From contig JAOVFP010000002.1 of assembly GCA_025738555.1 (NCBI GenBank), positions 5,208,001 through 5,272,000 of the forward strand: DNA of 64,000 bases, written 5' to 3'. The notes beneath the pieces are model-generated. The model made no database searches. It was not told where the DNA came from and was given only the letters and a program-made list of their open reading frames with translations. The stretch comes from Cyathus striatus (Eukaryota; Basidiomycota; Agaricomycetes; Agaricales; Nidulariaceae). Positions 46,098-59,800 of the stretch are shown here, one piece after another (within the stretch, counting starts at the first letter, position 1; each line of letters begins with the position of its first letter). The translations under genes were made by a program, and so were the position numbers.

Positions 46098-47203
46098 TTA
46101 TTTGGCATCCCCGGCGGGTATCGCATTTTTAATCCATTGCAAGAGATGATCAAGCTCCTGGGGGTTTGTAGAGTGCCCTAGGCTGTCATACGAGTTGTAT
46201 GCAAGCCCCTTCGCCCCGCTCGGAGGTGTTCCACGTGGGATTCCAATCTCCTCGAGAAGAAATTTGACTGATGCCTCGCATATTTCCTTTTTGACGAGGG
46301 GGTCAACACTCCCATGTCCGTAGAAGACTGGGATCTGGGAGGCGACTGGCGAAGCCATCTGTATGAGAAAGAACATGTGTCAGAGCATGGTTTATGGGAA
46401 AATGGGGTTGGTTACCTCTTTGAACTTAGCTTTGAGGGGTAACCACCCACTCAAGACGGCGATACCAGCCAGTTTATGAGTGCCAGTGAGGCCGGTTAAT
46501 AGAGACATGGTACCGCCCTGGCTGAAGCCCCCAATTACGATTCGGCTGGGGTCGGTTCCAGACTCTACCTCGTTCGAAATGAGCTGGATAATCTCCTTGG
46601 CAGATTTAAGCATGCCCTCCTCGTCTTCAGCGGTATTGAAGCCAAAGGAATAAATGTCAAACCTGTTCGCGTAGCTTGAGCGAAATGCAAGCTTATCAAT
46701 GGGAGGTATACCCACCAAGACGGCATTACAATGCCCATATTTGCTGTGACTGGGCGAGTCGGCCTGGTGACAAAGACAGGTTACGCAAGATAGGAGAGTC
46801 GGCGCGGTCGATTAGACGGTGCAAAATAAATAAAAAAGAGAAAATCAAGTGGAAAAAATCGGCAGAGAATCGAATTAGAATGTTGACATCGCTAGAAAGT
46901 CGACAGCGACTGAGAGCTTACGAGTGGGGAAGTACCCATTTCACATGGGAGAGAGCAGGATCTGCGCGAAACATATCGGCGACAGGCTTCCATCCATGGC
47001 CTGTATCGCCCAAGCCCTAAAAGACGGTGGAGATGCATGATGAGCGGGTCAGGCAAGGATACGATTAAGAGTGAGAGATAAGGCTCTGGGACAAGGGGCC
47101 TATTCTGAGAGAAATCGTCGCTTACATGGATGAAAATGACTGTGGCAGAGTGGGTGGCAGCAGGGGGGACGGTGATGTGTTTAAGGGAAGCCGGGGCAGC
47201 CAT
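46098..47203 (-). CDS. APT1: Acyl-protein thioesterase 1 (lysophospholipase-like)
   Basis: Five exons (47203-47126, 47016-46922, 46763-46716, 46662-46416, 46358-46098) give 242 residues, the usual length. The alpha/beta-hydrolase signatures are present: ATVIFIHGLGDTGHGW across the first intron, KWVLPHSPTRPVTANMG, MPSWFDIYSF, the nucleophile elbow GFSQGG (Ser), GHGSVDPLV (Asp) and SLGHST (His). The enzyme removes palmitate and related acyl groups from cytosolic and membrane proteins. Two introns (109 and 158 bp) are longer than the window norm. It is divergent from TRM10, with 276 bp between starts. Confidence 0.95.
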
Positions 47204-47479
47204 GACTGGTGTGTGGTGAACAGCAGAATAAAAGGTAGAGGGGATGAAAGAGGTAGAGGGAAGATTAATGAATAACGATGCAGCAGCGAGGATGCCGACG
47301 AGGAATGCCCAGCAGCTGATACAAGCTCGACCCGAAATAATCGATCTCAGGAAGATCGGCATCTACCGGCTAACGGCCAATCTTTTCAGAGCTCGTCGTC
47401 CTCAGTTTCTGTCGCTGGTGTTTTCTTCTCGACGTGAATAGTCTGGCTTGGTTTCATCTGCCGGGCGACTCTACGCACG
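47204..47479. promoter_or_regulatory. Bidirectional promoter APT1 / TRM10
   Basis: 276 bp between divergent starts; no gene and no clear TATA box. Confidence 0.5.
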
Positions 47480-48790
47480 ATGAGCTCGACCCCAATCGAT
47501 CACGATACCCAACACGCAGATCTGTCAGCCAACACACCTCATTTGCCCGTTGCTAGCCATCTTCTCACACCAGAATCCTCCGACCCGTCCTCTGCTCCCG
47601 CCAATCCTAATGAACTTCCAAGTCTGTCCAAGAAGGCACTAAAGAAAGCAGCGAAGGCAGAGCATTATGCTGCCGTAAAGCTTGAACGCCGCGCGCGCGA
47701 GAGGGAGGCCAGAAAGGAGAAGAAGCGCATAAGAGCTGAAAAGCGGGCAGCTGGTGAACTCGATGAAGACGAAGAAAACAATAGGCAGAAGAAGAGGCCC
47801 AAGCTTCAGTTCGGTGGCCGAATTGTCGTCGACCTCGCTTTCGACGACAAAATGAGTGAGAAGGTGGGTGGAGAATGTCAATCTGTTCCCCCGTTATGCC
47901 ATGTCCCTTATCCAATGATGCTGCCAATATATAACTCTTTTTCCTTTCTTCCCATCCTTTAGGAAGTCAATTCACTATGCTCGCAACTTGCATATACGTA
48001 CAGTGCGAATCGCCAGGCTTCCTTTCCGTTTTCTCTCATCTACACGTCGCTGAATGGCCGGACTTTTTCTAAACTCGAGGGAATGAGTGATGCCGGCTAC
48101 AAGCGTTGGGCCCATACCGAATGGTGGCATGAAGGTTGTGAGAGACTCTGGCTTGACCATGAAGGTGCTACTGGCTCAAGTCGACACTCCACCGTAAATC
48201 ATGATCCAATCCCTGGCAGCCCGAATATATCTGAAAATCTACAAAAAGCAGAAGCGGAAATCGCCATGTCACAGGACCACATCAGCATTCAACAAACCAT
48301 AGTGTACCTTACGGCTGATTCTGACGACGAACTTACCGAGTTAAGACCCGACGAGACCTACATCATCGGTGGTATAGTTGACCATAATCGTTATAAAGTA
48401 CGCCATGTTTCACCCATCTAAGTGTTTCTGATCTTTCATCACTTTCCCCGATCTTAGAACCTCTGCCTAAACAAAGCAAAAGAATCTGGCATTCGCACTG
48501 CGAGGCTTCCCATAGGACGTTACCTTGCGTCGCTGCCCACCCGCAAGGTACTTACAGTAAACCAGGTGTTCGAGATCTTGGTGAAGTGGGTTGAGACTAG
48601 GAACTGGGAGGAGGCCTTCCATTGCATTATACCAAAGCGAAAATTCCATGCCGGGGGGAAAGTAAAGGTTCAAAATGAGATTTCGACTGATAGGAGGGAT
48701 GACGAACCTGAAGAAGCCACAGGTACTGAACAAGTTGTCATTCCAGCTGAAGAGGTAGAGCAGATCGAAAGGGTCGATTCAAGACAATGA
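47480..48790 (+). CDS. TRM10: tRNA (guanine-9-N1)-methyltransferase TRM10
   Basis: Three exons (47480-47863, 47963-48397, 48458-48790) give 383 residues. A disordered N-terminus is followed by a Lys/Arg-rich helix (LERRAREREARKEKKRIRAE), then the SPOUT-type catalytic core: IVVDLAFDDKMSEKEVNSL, LCSQLAYTYSANRQA, YLTADSDDELTELRPDETYIIGGIVDHNRYK (the knotted SAM-binding part), ARLPIGRYL and LTVNQVFEILVKWVETRNWEEAF. Trm10 methylates G9 of several tRNAs using S-adenosylmethionine. The catalytic Asp region (GGIVDHNR) is intact. The tail is acidic. Confidence 0.96.
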
Positions 48791-49673
48791 TAGATAATCC
48801 ATGGGTTAGTTTCCTGCTGACCGGTATATTTACTTACTGATCTGGGGCGTTTAGTGAATACCATTCGATGTTCGTTGAGAAGAGAAGTCTTTGATGATCT
48901 ACGATTTTCTAGCTTCATTATTAAAGTCCCGAAAATATCTTGGTATGCACCACTTCAAGTCCTTTTCTACTGAATTGCTCTAACGAAACTTATCGATCCC
49001 ACAGTGGTACCCTGGACTCTCTTTGGTAGGCCGTGAAGAAGTTAGAAATCACTCGTAGAAAAATACCGACATGGGGCTGGGTTGGGCATACGTCCTTGGG
49101 GAAAGGATACTCCCGGTTAGTGAAGATGACAGAATCAGCAGGGTCTATGCGTGAGTAAGGATCCCTGTCTTTAATTTTGGTAGGAAAGGAACCATAATAG
49201 GATTCATTTTTGCAACGAGGTCAGACATCAGCAGGTTTTAACCGACTATCGTACGGATCGTATGATACCATATGTAAAGGAGTGGTCTGCTGCGTATCGC
49301 CTCGAGACCAAGAGTAACCTGTATCTGGAATCATTGTTCATTAGGCACTAGATAATGAACGAATATGATGTAGTTTGTCATGGATTGAAAGAGCCGGCGG
49401 CTAGAGAAAGCGGGATTAGCTGCCGCAGGCATTCTCCCGTAAAGAATTCATAAGTTGCAGGGTCTAAACCTGTCTAAACACTGTTTGAGTAGTGGACATC
49501 ATTCTGTAACCTTCCATAGTTATCTCTGAGAATAAATACTTGCTTACAGCCATGCGAGTATTGAGTGAATGAGTGAATGATGGACTGCGCAAATAAGATT
49601 TGATTGGAATACAGGAGAATAGCTAGGAAGAAAGTGCGTAAAAGCGAGATAGCGCCGCGGGGTACCACAACAT
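48791..49673. other. Convergent 3' intergenic region
   Basis: About 0.9 kb between the TRM10 and NDUFAF5 stops. Short frames only; no domain, RNA gene or repeat recognised. Confidence 0.5.
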
Positions 49674-51141
49674 TCACAGAACTTCCTTCAGATTCACTTT
49701 TCCACTACCTCTTTCTAGCGGTTTGGGTTGAGTGGGTGCGGGCTTCCATCCTATCTGTTGAATATCTCAATAACAAACAATAAATAAAACATGAGCTTTT
49801 ACCATGTATATTATTTGAAAAGTTGCAGGAACGGTTCCATCCTCATTGCCGTGTAGAGCTAAATTAGTATATATAAGAATGATACAATTGGAAGGGAATA
49901 AATTTTATTTTACCATTGTATATTGCTGAAGCAGCAGCTAACGTATCCCGAGGAATCGAGTTCCTTCTGGAAAATGTGTCTACAGGCAAGTTCGAAACAC
50001 AAGACCAGGGTAACTAACCTTCCAATCACTGCGTTTCCCTCACCCATATCCTGAAGATCGGTAATAAGCTCCCACATACTTGGGTAACCAACTTTCACTT
50101 CGTCGGTGTCAACGGTGAGCAATGTAAAGCCAGCTCTTCCGAGGAGATTTGAAATATCCCTAGTATCTTTCCATTCATGAGAAATAGCATATTAACTAAG
50201 GCAATATGCATCATACCAGTCATGGGAGAGATGTGAGGAGAAATTCCGCCTTCTCGCTCGACCTCAGCTAGTTGCAGTGCCGTCCTTTGAACAAATGATA
50301 AAAGTAAAATTATGTGATTTATGAAGTCTAATTTACCGCAGCTCGAACAGAGTATCGCCACCAATCATGGCACCGAGAAATAAACCATCCGGCTTTAACG
50401 ATTCTCTAATCTGGACGAGCGTGCCTGTTTTGAATTCGTCGATGCCTAGTCACGATCAGACCGCCAAAACTTTATAAACACTAACCTGGTAAGTCATTAA
50501 TCCAATGCAGGCTCAAACATGAGACAATTGCTTCTTGTGAGTTGTGCTCGATTACTCGGAAAAGATTTTCCTCGTCAGCTACCATCCTTTCCACATCGAC
50601 TAAATTTCCGGCTTAGCTGAACTGAAGACTACCCAGCGAACCAGCATACCCTCGAACTCCGAATCTGGATCCCGGTGTAAAGTTTTCTCTGTACGAAGTC
50701 AGAAGCTGCGTTGCTAAATTAAGAATGTTCGCAATACCGCTGGAGTCAATCATAATGCTTTTCTCTACTTTGTCCTTCTCAAGAAGCCTTGAGAAATGTC
50801 CCGGACCAGAGCCGAGATCAATAATAGTATTGAAATTTCGTTTTATGTCCTTGAAATAATAAGAAAACTATGCAGAGCATCAGTATAACATCAAAGCATA
50901 CTATAAAGCGCTCCATCATCCTGTCTGCAATCTCGTCGCGAAGATAGTCTACGGTTCTGCTGCGTTCACCGTTATTGCGTGTGACGGCGCGATCTTTTTG
51001 TAGTTTTTTTGCATTTCGGTCGAATACTTGATATGGACCAACAGTACCTAGGCTCGGAGGAGGCGTATTCAAGTTAACAGCCGCAAAAGAGCGCGATTGA
51101 GAGCATAGCTGCCAGGACCTTGGACGAAGGCGGAATAACAT
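49674..51141 (-). CDS. NDUFAF5: NDUFAF5-type mitochondrial complex I assembly hydroxylase/methyltransferase fold
   Basis: Ten exons (51141-50902, 50849-50738, 50688-50650, 50599-50486, 50445-50337, 50284-50217, 50166-50019, 49966-49914, 49858-49803, 49754-49674) give 339 residues. The N-terminus is Arg/Ser-rich without acids ([20 protein letters not shown]), a mitochondrial presequence. Motif I of the Rossmann methyltransferase fold is [13 protein letters not shown]. Family-specific blocks follow: [71 protein letters not shown] and YMIGWKP. The human homologue hydroxylates an arginine of NDUFS7 early in complex I assembly. One intron (50446-50485) is only 40 bp. Confidence 0.95.
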
Positions 51142-52443
51142 GGGACGATCAAAGAAATTGATCGCGGTCTACGAATGCCGAGCGCAAATTCAGCAAGGTG
51201 CTTTCCACTTACATAAGACTTATGTAGGGTCTGTTCGGCAATAAAAGTTCCCTTACTCCCAGGCTCCTAAAGCCATCCTTTCGCAAGAGGTGTCAGACCC
51301 TCCGATCTGAATGAGCTGTCAAGCCACGCAAATTTATTCACAGGCCAACGGCAGCACTAGTCAATGCTAAGCTTTGACGGTCGACTGAGTCATCAACTGC
51401 ACATATGTGCCGCTAGCTTTCTTGAAGCTGTCAAACAATGGCTCAGGATGGCCCGCTGGTGGTAAGGGAGTACATGATGTATATGTAAATAGACACATGT
51501 TGAATATATGCATACTTACTAGATATTTGGAGTAAAACATATTTTTTGATAATGTTGTAGCTATAACGAGAGAATGAGGTAGGTAAAGTGGAATCTGTAT
51601 GATGTGGAATTCGAACAGTTACTTAAGTGGAATGAGACTAAGCATCTCCTTGATACTTTCAATTTGATTCGCAAGCTATACATAGTTTACTACTGGCAGG
51701 CCATAGATAGACCTTGTGCTCCATACAGCTGTGCATAAAACTTTGTATGTCATCTGTGAGGCAAGTATTTGCATGTTTTGAACCAATATCAGCACCAAAG
51801 GATTTGTGCATGTGTGCCTGGAGTTGACAAAGTGAATCGGTACAGGGCATAATAGTGAACATCCAATCCTAAGATGCATTTGATCGTCCTCCTCCCCCTC
51901 CCCCTCCACCTCCAACTTCACCTAGTCACGCTGAAAGTTCAAAAATATCAAATATTAATATTAAAGTAGAATCATACATTCACAGTAAAATAATGCTATT
52001 CAGATAGATGCCAGTAAAAGAAGTTTCCGGAGTCTCACCTCTTTTGTGCCTGCCTGGCAAATAGGTCCAACAAGTGGTATTTTCCTCTCTCATTTACCTT
52101 CTACCTCACTTATCGTGACTCTCCCTTTACTTAAACAGTTCGTGAAGATATTGCCTACTTCATTCAAGTACATATTGCTCAGTTCAAATTTCTCATTGTT
52201 AGTGGGCCTTGCCGGCGATAGCCGGCCTTATTTGTTATTTTTGAGAGAGATTTCACGTTTGAAATACCGAGTTGGCATAACAGTAGGTGTTGCAATGAAA
52301 GATTATCACGTGCTTCGGCCTTCGATCACGTTTTGTTTATTACCCTCAACAGTCCTAGTCAAGAAACGCATTTCTCGGTTCTTCCCTCATTTCTTACACG
52401 CATCTCGTACATAACCTCCGCTACTCTAGAATAGGATTTGCGT
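51142..52443. other. Divergent intergenic region between NDUFAF5 and the C2H2 gene
   Basis: 1.3 kb with no recognisable gene. Pyrimidine-rich sequence lies near 51885-51915 (plus-strand cctcctccccctccccctcc). A short GC-rich inverted motif (gccggcgatagccggc) lies near 52209-52224. Confidence 0.5.
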
Positions 52444-55400
52444 ATGTCTGTTGGGCGTCCGACATCTAGTGTTGCCTTCAGTCCGGAGGCCTATGAAGCA
52501 AACCGTGCTCGGATCGAAGCGGCAAAAGCTGTCATTCAAGCAGCTGAACTGGAGAATGAAGAAGGCAGGAAAAACCATGAACGAATAGAGGCCGAATTGA
52601 GGGCGAAAATTCTGGAAGGGGATGAGGCGAGGTGTGTCTTGTATTTTTCAATATATGTTCCATTCTAATACATCATGTAGGAGAGCTCTTGCACAGCTGG
52701 AAGCTTCGCGTAAACAGTGTGTATATTCTAACACGCAACGTCGTGCATGAAAGTTACTATTTTTTGTTTTAGTCTTGCTACCCAGAACACACCAGCATTG
52801 ATCCCTCCTCCTGCAATAACGATGCCACTAGCGAATGATGCCACCGAGCCTGCAGATACATCTCGGATAGAAGAAATTCATTCTCATGATGCGACGGTGA
52901 AGATCTATGTATCTTACTCTTTCTGCTGACATTGATTTATATTGCAGTATGGCACAGCCCCCCAAATACAAACTTCTTGGTCAGGTTCTGTCGCTCAAAA
53001 TGGGAGCTACACAACGAATAATGTGGCCTCATACAGTGCACAGTCCTCTTCTAATACCCATGTCGCTAGTCATAGCTCCACAGCTGGTTATCGGAGTGGA
53101 AATCCATATGCCGTCCTAACTAGTAACCCAGTGAGCCAAACGCCAGTACAGCACGCCCGACACCATTACGGTTCCGTTCATCAGCCTTACTCGCAAGCAC
53201 AATACCAGGGTAGTTCACGGAATTACCAGTATAACTATCCTCAACCGGAGTCACAGTCTGTGCATTCTTCGCATTATGCTTCAGCAATTCCCCTCTCCAA
53301 TCAGGAAACTGAACAGAGTGCTCGTCAGTATTCTGGGAGCACGCATCATTATAATTCTCAGCAGTCTCAGCAGGTTTGTATATTGCCTTTATTTAGTATT
53401 TTCTCCTATTTCTGCTGTAAGATTTAAGTTAAAACTTATTCTTCTTTCATTTTAGTACCTCAACAAATCGTATGAGGTCACTGGTATGGCACATCCATCC
53501 GTTTTAGCTGCAGCGACAGCCGTAGGGAGGCAAAGGATGTACCAACCTCCATGTAAGTAACGCGTTGGTAATGCGTGGGCTTACCGTTAATTGTAATTGT
53601 AATGCTAGCTGGTTCTTCTAGTTTGGAGGGTGCACTGACACCGGCTGGTCAGTCTAACGCCCAAGTCGCACCACATCATACTACAGGAAATAATAAACAG
53701 TCACAAGCACTGTCCTCGTCTTTAAACCCATCTTCCTCCAACACTGTGTTGTATAATGAAGATCCGAAGATATCTCGGTCTCTTCACCAAACAGAACTTT
53801 CAAACTCTTCGCACATTCAGCCTACATCCGGTGCCTCGCAGGTGTCTAGCTCTCACACAGCTGCTGCTTTAAATCATTATTCTACCTCTTCACAATCGTC
53901 ACGACCCCCGCTGACCACTTTGTTGGAGAAGGCAAGAGATTATGTGCGAAGATTCGCAAACAATTGGGATATAACAGCAAAACCCAATTCGTTTACTATT
54001 ATACCTCAGCTTCCGTCTTACAAACTCTATAAGGGTCACGATTTAAAGCTTCGAGTAGCTGTGCAAAGGAACGAGCTAATGGAACTCATATCACTGGATA
54101 AATTTTCTGCTAACGAATTGCCTGTAATTATGGCAAACTTTGCGCAGCGACTTCAGGCAGATATTCAACATGCGACGTCTGCAACTACATCAAACCCGTC
54201 TTCCCCAAATATGCAATCAAGGCCTGTAGCTATACCTTCCACAGCCATCAAATCCTCCAATAATCTTGTTGCACCTCGTCTTGTCTCGCCGAATAATCTT
54301 GCAACTTCTTCTATTAATCTTGATCCATCTTCCACTACTCCTGTAATCACCGTCCCTCCAGCACCGTCGACACTAGGCACATCCTTCGCCAACGGTTCCA
54401 CTGCCTCTTCATCCTCCGTTGCGGACTTGTCCCGAATGCCCGATCCTACATCACTTTCAACACAGCTTAATCCTTCTCGCACACCAGCGCAAGCCGACAA
54501 AAGACATTTAGCACGAGATATTTTACGCGCTCTGAAACGTCCTTTGGTTAGCGACTCATTTGAACGTGAATCAAAGCGACATGCCTCTGAAGGCAGAGTT
54601 TTAACGGAACGAAACAATGATGAAATCAAGGAAATTAGTAATTCTGTCGGGGAACCTGCTGTTGCGGCGACAACCACAAGTGAAATGGATCTCAGCAAGT
54701 CAGTGCCAACGTTGCTAAACGGTGCACAAAGAACAGAAAACGTAGTAACGCAGCCACAGCCACAGTCTTCCGCTATTGCTACAAGCATTCATGCCACCCT
54801 GTCCGTCCAAAAGTCTTCGATACCTCCAGCAAACGTAGTAAACGAAGCGATGTCTTCTCAACTTTCGCCTTCACCGCGCCTGTCATCTACCACATTGGAA
54901 TCTAACGAGAAAAAATCTCAGAGTCACGAAGTTCTTACTACTCACGATGTTCCTGGTACCCCGGGACCCCACGATGTCATCGTTATTGAGGACCTGCCAA
55001 GCGGCTCTTCTGGATCACCGGAGGACCTCAACGCTAACGATATATCCGATACAGCGATCGAATACCCTCAGGCAATTCAACGTCCCATGTCCCCTGAAAT
55101 ACCTGTCCCTAGCCCCATTATTAAAGGGAATAGTGCATTGTCAACACTTTCGTTTTCATCTGTCGAGCCCTCACTGCCAAAGGAATCGGACGGTACCAAC
55201 CCCCCGATGCCAGCAGACCCGGTACTGAAGGAGACTGCGAAACGGAGGAAACTTGTTCCATACGTGTTAGTTCCGCCTCCTCCAGAGTACGCCCGGCGAC
55301 ATAAAGAGTGGGTAGAGCGATCTGGTTCCATGTTAAAGCTGGAGCCAAGGACCCAGGTGAAGGGTGTAGACGATCGTAATACAGGTGTGAATCTTCTTCA

Positions 55401-56655
55401 ATGAGTACTCACTCGTCAAGATAACATATTATAACGTAGCTATCAACTTTCAAGTAGAAGCTTTGCCTCCATTTACTTACGGTCAGTTCAGAAATGTATT
55501 ACATTGAAAACACATCATTTATATAGTTTGCGTGCATCCAGATGAAAGCGAAAGGGAGGCTGTTCGAGTTTCCTGTACGCGGTTGTGTGAATCACCCTGC
55601 AAGTGGATTGGGTGTGGTATCGTTTTGAACTCAGCGCAAGGACTTATTGTACACCTTAAAGCTGAACACATACCTCTGAGTAGCGCCAACGTTAGTTACG
55701 TTTTCTATTGCATTGATTGTGCTCTGATCGGATAGCCCCCTAGTCTCCATTTACTTGTTTCTGGAAAGGCTGTGGGCATCGATGTGCAGAGGATCGCACG
55801 TCTCTAGGTCATGTCGAAAGGCATGCGCTGGCTTCTCTCCTTTGTGCTTACGAAGGTACTTTTGCGTTATGTCTTACTTTGTGAAATCCTTACGTGTGGG
55901 CGCAGGTTGCAACGAGTCTTTCCGGGGTCCAAGACAGTTAGTGAAACACAACGAGCTGCATAGATATAGTTCCTTGAAGCCAGCCGTTGATCTCAAACCT
56001 ATCAAGACTTCTAAATCACTACCAACATGCCCCGGTATCATTCCAGTCACAATGATAGAGACCGCAGCAATCAATGTGCCGTCGCTATCAGAAAGCCGAC
56101 ATGCCGCTCTGGCACCTTTGGTAAGATTTCCTGATTGACATGGAAACATCTGATTTAGATTTATTCCCAAACCAGGTTTTAAAGAACATTTCTGGTCCAG
56201 TTCACCTGAAAACTGAGCGTTATAACACCATTCGCAAACCACTACGGGCCTCAAAGTTTGGCAAAAATGAAGAAGAGGACGGCAGTGACAATTATGAACT
56301 ACTCATCACCGGCGCCTCATCAAAGCATTATGCCTCTATTCTTTCTTCTCCAGCGAAAATACGTGGACAGATTGCTAGTATCCACTCTGAAGATGTAACG
56401 CAGATGGCGCATGATGGACTAGTATTGTGGGGCCCTCCCACCGAGAAGGAATCGCCACCGGCCACGCCACGATTAGTATCTGGATTTAGCAACGAGCTTG
56501 GATCAGATGATGCTGATGAAGAAGTTCGACCAGAGGAATTTGACAATTTGGAGTTAAAGCGATGGGACCCACTACCAGACTCTATTTCAACATCACGACC
56601 AGACACGGGTAGCAGCGAGGAGGAAGTCGTGGAGTCTATGCTAGCGGTGGAATAG
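52444..56655 (+). CDS. C2H2 zinc-finger protein with three GLI/AEBP2-like fingers
   Basis: Ten exons (52444-52631, 52681-52716, 52773-52896, 52948-53373, 53456-53552, 53609-55384, 55527-55690, 55744-55855, 55906-56120, 56176-56655) give 1,205 residues. The N-terminus is a charged helix (ANRARIEAAKAVIQAAELEN), then Ser/Gln/Tyr-rich sequence and a structured island (LLEKARDYVRRFANNWDITA ... YKLYKGHDLKLRVAVQ). Near residue 770 three zinc fingers follow: CKWIGCGIVLNSAQGLIVHL..EH, CFWKGCGHRC...HVERH and CAYEGCNESFRGPRQLVKH..LH, with the C-x4-C spacing of GLI/ZIC/AEBP2 fingers. The tail is acidic. A nuclear DNA-binding or chromatin role is likely; the target is unknown. The 142-bp intron before the finger exon is unusually long for this gene. 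Confidence 0.87.
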
Positions 56656-56867
56656 AACTTGCACACTAAGGATTATTTTTTTGCGGTGGGATAGATTAGG
56701 ATGCTTCTAATGTTTTTAATTAAATGTATATTATTTTACGCCATTTTTTAGTAGATGTTGGGCTGTGAATATTTCCTGTGAACAGAAGTGATGGAAGGGT
56801 TCAAACTTTGGCATGGTTGTTGATGGAGATTCTTGTCGAACAGCCAACGAGCTGCCCATCAAATAAA

Positions 56868-59800
56868 ATGAGAGTATGGGCTGATACAAGTGAGATCTGT
56901 TGCACGTCCTCAGCTGCAGCATTCAGCGCCTTTCAACAGCGGACATTCGGTCGTCCAGAGCTGCTTTCAAGACTAAGTTCCCCCGCGCGGGTGATACCCC
57001 TGACTTGCCTGAGAATTTCATCCCCGTTTGGACTTCGGTGTCTCTGAACGCTTTGCTCTCGCTAATCGAATACTCACATCGCCAACACTTGGCCAACACA
57101 ACGCCGGTCCCTTCGTTGCTCGTTGCTCATTCTTCGACCATGCCAGGTCTTTCTGAGGGCAATGGTATGTCCGTCCTTCCAGGTGCATCCGCCAATTACT
57201 CATCTACCCTTCTAGCGCCTTCGTACATTTCATTCCAGTCTGCGGACCTCATTTTATCCGATGTCCGTCCCATTAAACTCAAAGCAGAAGCGCTGCACTC
57301 AATCAATGTCTTCTTGGACGAATTTCTCTATGGTATCATCAAGTCCGCAGGGTCTTTGTCCACAGACAAACTTCGCGCCAGTCTCCTTCATCTCCTTCCC
57401 ACTAGTCTAGGCAAAGAAGCATTGCTAGAGGCCGAGGTGGAATTAAGGGCATACTGGGATCGAACTGGGTCGTTGGACACTACCGGTCAATTAGAGGATG
57501 ACACAGACACATTCCACCTTTCCTGGGCTTACGAGGTATGTTCCTTTTGAGCTCTGTGTTTATACTTTCTCAAATCTTACGCGTTAGCTGATGCAATTGA
57601 AATGCGTTGCATATTCAACCTTAAACGAGTCCGATGAAGACCAGGGTGCAGAAGCACGTATTAATGAAAAAATGGCCCCAACATATGGATTTCCACCGAA
57701 GCCTACGCTTGTGGCTCCAGCTGCCTTATATCTTACGGCAATATTAGAGTAAGTGCTGTAATGTATGCCTTCTGCAAATCTGACCGCCTTCTATCTTCTA
57801 TCTAACAGGGCCATGTGCGAGTAAGTGATCAGTCTTTTCATGTGTAGTTCTTTAAAAGATCATACTAACTTTCTGAACCCAGACATATACTTTCCAACGT
57901 TGGTGCCGTCACTTCGAGAGATTCAAGCAAAACCAGTGCAACAACGAGCGACTTATTTACAGCATTATGTGAGGATGTCAATATTTATAACCTCTTCATG
58001 TCAATGAAAGGTTAGTTCCTATTTGCTAAATCACTCTTCTCGTTAATATATTTGCTTATAACTAAATTCTCACCTTCATGATAGTGTACGATCAAATCAA
58101 ACAGTTGTCTACTCCAAGGGAACGTCGAAGCAAGTCCTTTTCAACTGATCCATATCCTGTCGTTCGCACCTCTTCTCCTGCCCAAGACCTTACATTAGGA
58201 AAGTCCTCTTCAAACACTCGTTCTCGTTTGTCGGCAGACGGATCGACGCTCGCTTCACCTACAAATTCGATCTCGAGGTCGTCATTTGAGAAGGCGAGGG
58301 TGATGAAAAAGCTTATGAACAGCAAAGCCTCAAGCGAACGTGAAAGTGATAGCCAAACTAGTCATAAGAGGTCTGGATCTCTCGTTAGCGTTAGCGAGTA
58401 TTCAAAACCTGGAACTCCTTTCGACGACGGAGAGCGCTCAGTCCACGACGTGAGCAGCATACCATATACCAGCCCGTCCAAGTCAATAATACTTATTTAA
58501 TGTTAATTAGGAGGCCATGCAGCAAGAATTTGACGACCTCATGCGATCCTCCTCCACAATGAAGGTGTCCCTAACTCCTGAACGACTTAAAACAATGGAA
58601 GTACGTGACTCCCCTATGGTATTGATTAGTCATCATTGTGTAAACATTTTTACCGAACAAGGTACACAAGCAAGAAAAAGATCGGCGCGCGTTACCCCTC
58701 TCGTTTAAATCTGATTCTGAAGTATCCCCATCATCATCTCGTCCTTCTACTATCAGGCCATCTTTTCGCCACGTCGACTCCATTATCGAGGAGGAGGCTT
58801 CCCCTCCCAAACAACCCAGAGGACCTCGCGCTCGCCAAGCCAGTGTCGCTACTCCGACAAACGTCACCGCTGCTAGTACAACTGCAAGCGGAGGTCGGCC
58901 ACGTTCTGTGTCTACTTCGGGTGCTTCTCGCTCCTATAACGGAAGAGCTCCACCACGTACCAATCCACCACCCTCATTTACCAAAGCTCTCAAACCGTCT
59001 TCACCCGAACCTCCATCTCCTGGGATGCCCTCACGGAATATACTTCCATCGTCCAAACCTGGAAATGACTTCCCTCCTCGTACACGAGTTCGTCAGCGCA
59101 ATCGCGAGTCTCTGGACTTGGATGATATCATGAATGGGTCTGACGAGAATGAGGAGCCCGTTCCCCCTGTTCAAGCACCTCCGCGCACATCGTCGAAAAA
59201 AACTGTACCGTATGTTTCCGCAAGTACCCGCGAGCTGATTGATTTTCTTGCTGAAGGCCCACCGGAACCTAAAGTTTCAAAGGGTAGTCGCGATCTGGTG
59301 GACTTCCTTGCTCAAGGACCACCTGACTACTCAAAACCTGGTCAGAATTCTAGTGCTATTTCTTTGGATTCGAATTCGAAACGGAAGGCAGGAGGACGTT
59401 TGCAGAGGATGATGTCGAAGCTAAGTATTGGGAACGGTGAGAAGTCGAAGAATGGAGCTATGGACTCACCGTCGCGATCGACGTCGCTAAGGCCACCACC
59501 TCCCCTTATACAACCAGCTATACAATCAAAACCTTCTGTCACAACCTTATCATCATTAGCTAATCGACCAATCCCTCCTCGTCCCCCGCGTCCTCCATCC
59601 CCTCCCTCGTCTGACACTCATTCTATCCCTTCAATCGACGATAAGGCCACTGAGCCCCCTCGACGTCCTCTGTGTCAGAAAATACGCCGACAACCAACGG
59701 TGTCCGTTCACCATTGACACTAAGTACATCTACTGTACTCGCTACACCGCAGAAACACCCTGAGAAGAGCATTACTCGACCCATCCCACCACAGGTGAAT

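Noticed and set aside
59671..59723. A certain frame break near 59671 in the histone-fold gene
   Set aside because: A 53-bp intron (GTGTCAG...CTAAG) would also restore the frame, so the break is not established.
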